Source: CAVPRW01 sp046727435 [NCBI: bacterium] (GTDB lineage Bacteria; Tectomicrobia; Entotheonellia; J063). Taken from it: DNA of 6,361 nt. This document shows positions 6,157 through 6,361 of the stretch, in pieces; the first letter of the stretch is position 1; each line of letters opens with the position of its first letter. The stretch lies in the NCBI GenBank assembly GCA_046727435.1, contig JBKPCR010000036.1, forward strand, positions 1 to 6,361, given 5' to 3'. The notes beneath the pieces are model-generated. The model was not told the origin of the DNA and searched no databases. It saw nothing but the letters and a program-made list of their open reading frames with translations. A program made the translations under genes and the position numbers.

Positions 6157-6361
6157 ATGGCGATCGGATCAACGACAAAGCGCGATTATTATGAAATACT
6201 AGGGGTCAAGCGCTCGGCCGCGGAAAAGGAAATCAAAAAGGCCTATCGCCGACTGGCTCGCGAGCATCACCCCGACCTGAACCCAGGGAATAAGGAGGCC
6301 GAGCGCCGTTTCAAGGAGATCTCGGAAGCCTATCATGTCCTCAGTAATGCCGAACTCCGGA
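6157..6361 (+). CDS. J-domain co-chaperone (DnaJ or CbpA type), 5' part only
   Basis: This is the first 68 residues of an Hsp40 that stimulates DnaK ATPase and hands it substrates; the gene runs past the window edge. The J domain starts at about residue 9 with [20 protein letters not shown], then [17 protein letters not shown] with the essential HPD at 38-40, and helix [16 protein letters not shown]. The basic helix II residues (KKAYRRLAR) that contact DnaK are present. GAGGA at 6146-6150 lies 6 nt before ATG 6157, which supports the start. The regions that separate class I DnaJ (Gly/Phe and zinc fingers) from CbpA types lie outside the window. Its position after dnaK suggests it serves that protein, though the 203-bp gap leaves room for a separate promoter. 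Confidence 0.95.
   Translation, partial: MAIGSTTKRDYYEILGVKRSAAEKEIKKAYRRLAREHHPDLNPGNKEAERRFKEISEAYHVLSNAELR

Overview
The window is moderately GC-rich bacterial chromosomal DNA. It holds a tRNA gene, a decayed beta-propeller gene, a small lipoprotein gene, a soluble diadenylate cyclase gene of the archaeal DacZ type, a full dnaK and the start of a dnaJ. The mix of protein families would fit a Gram-negative, Nitrospirota-like (Nitrospira) bacterium. That placement rests on remembered resemblance, chiefly the propeller protein's C-terminal domain, and is tentative.

Layout. Bases 1-73 are a tRNA-Thr(CGU) gene on the minus strand. Bases 74-937 hold no convincing intact gene. From 2375 down to 938 on the minus strand runs a YVTN/lactonase-type beta-propeller gene that has lost its integrity. 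Its open frame stops at 1158, but the conserved C-terminal domain continues beyond an in-frame TAG and then a one-base frameshift, ending at a natural stop at 938-940. Its first 70 or so residues also look unrelated to the propeller. Divergent from it is a lipoprotein gene (2357-2758) with its own sigma70-like promoter.

At 2962-3864 is a 300-residue diadenylate cyclase with an N-terminal alpha/beta domain and a C-terminal DAC domain. It has a recognisable promoter whose -35 box lies in a 7-bp inverted repeat. After a 157-bp gap come dnaK (4022-5953, 643 residues, all hallmark motifs) and, after another 203 bp, a J-domain protein (6157 to the window edge). There is no grpE or hrcA in the window and no CIRCE operator before dnaK. 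The bases just before the dnaK start can fold around the Shine-Dalgarno sequence.

Working picture: the right half makes c-di-AMP (DAC protein) and runs a DnaK-DnaJ folding cycle. The genes are co-oriented but separated by gaps large enough for independent control, so shared regulation is only a hypothesis. The left half is tRNA-flanking DNA with signs of gene decay. The most notable items are the DacZ-like cyclase beside the chaperone genes, the RNA structure at the dnaK ribosome binding site, and the broken propeller gene whose original end can be reconstructed.
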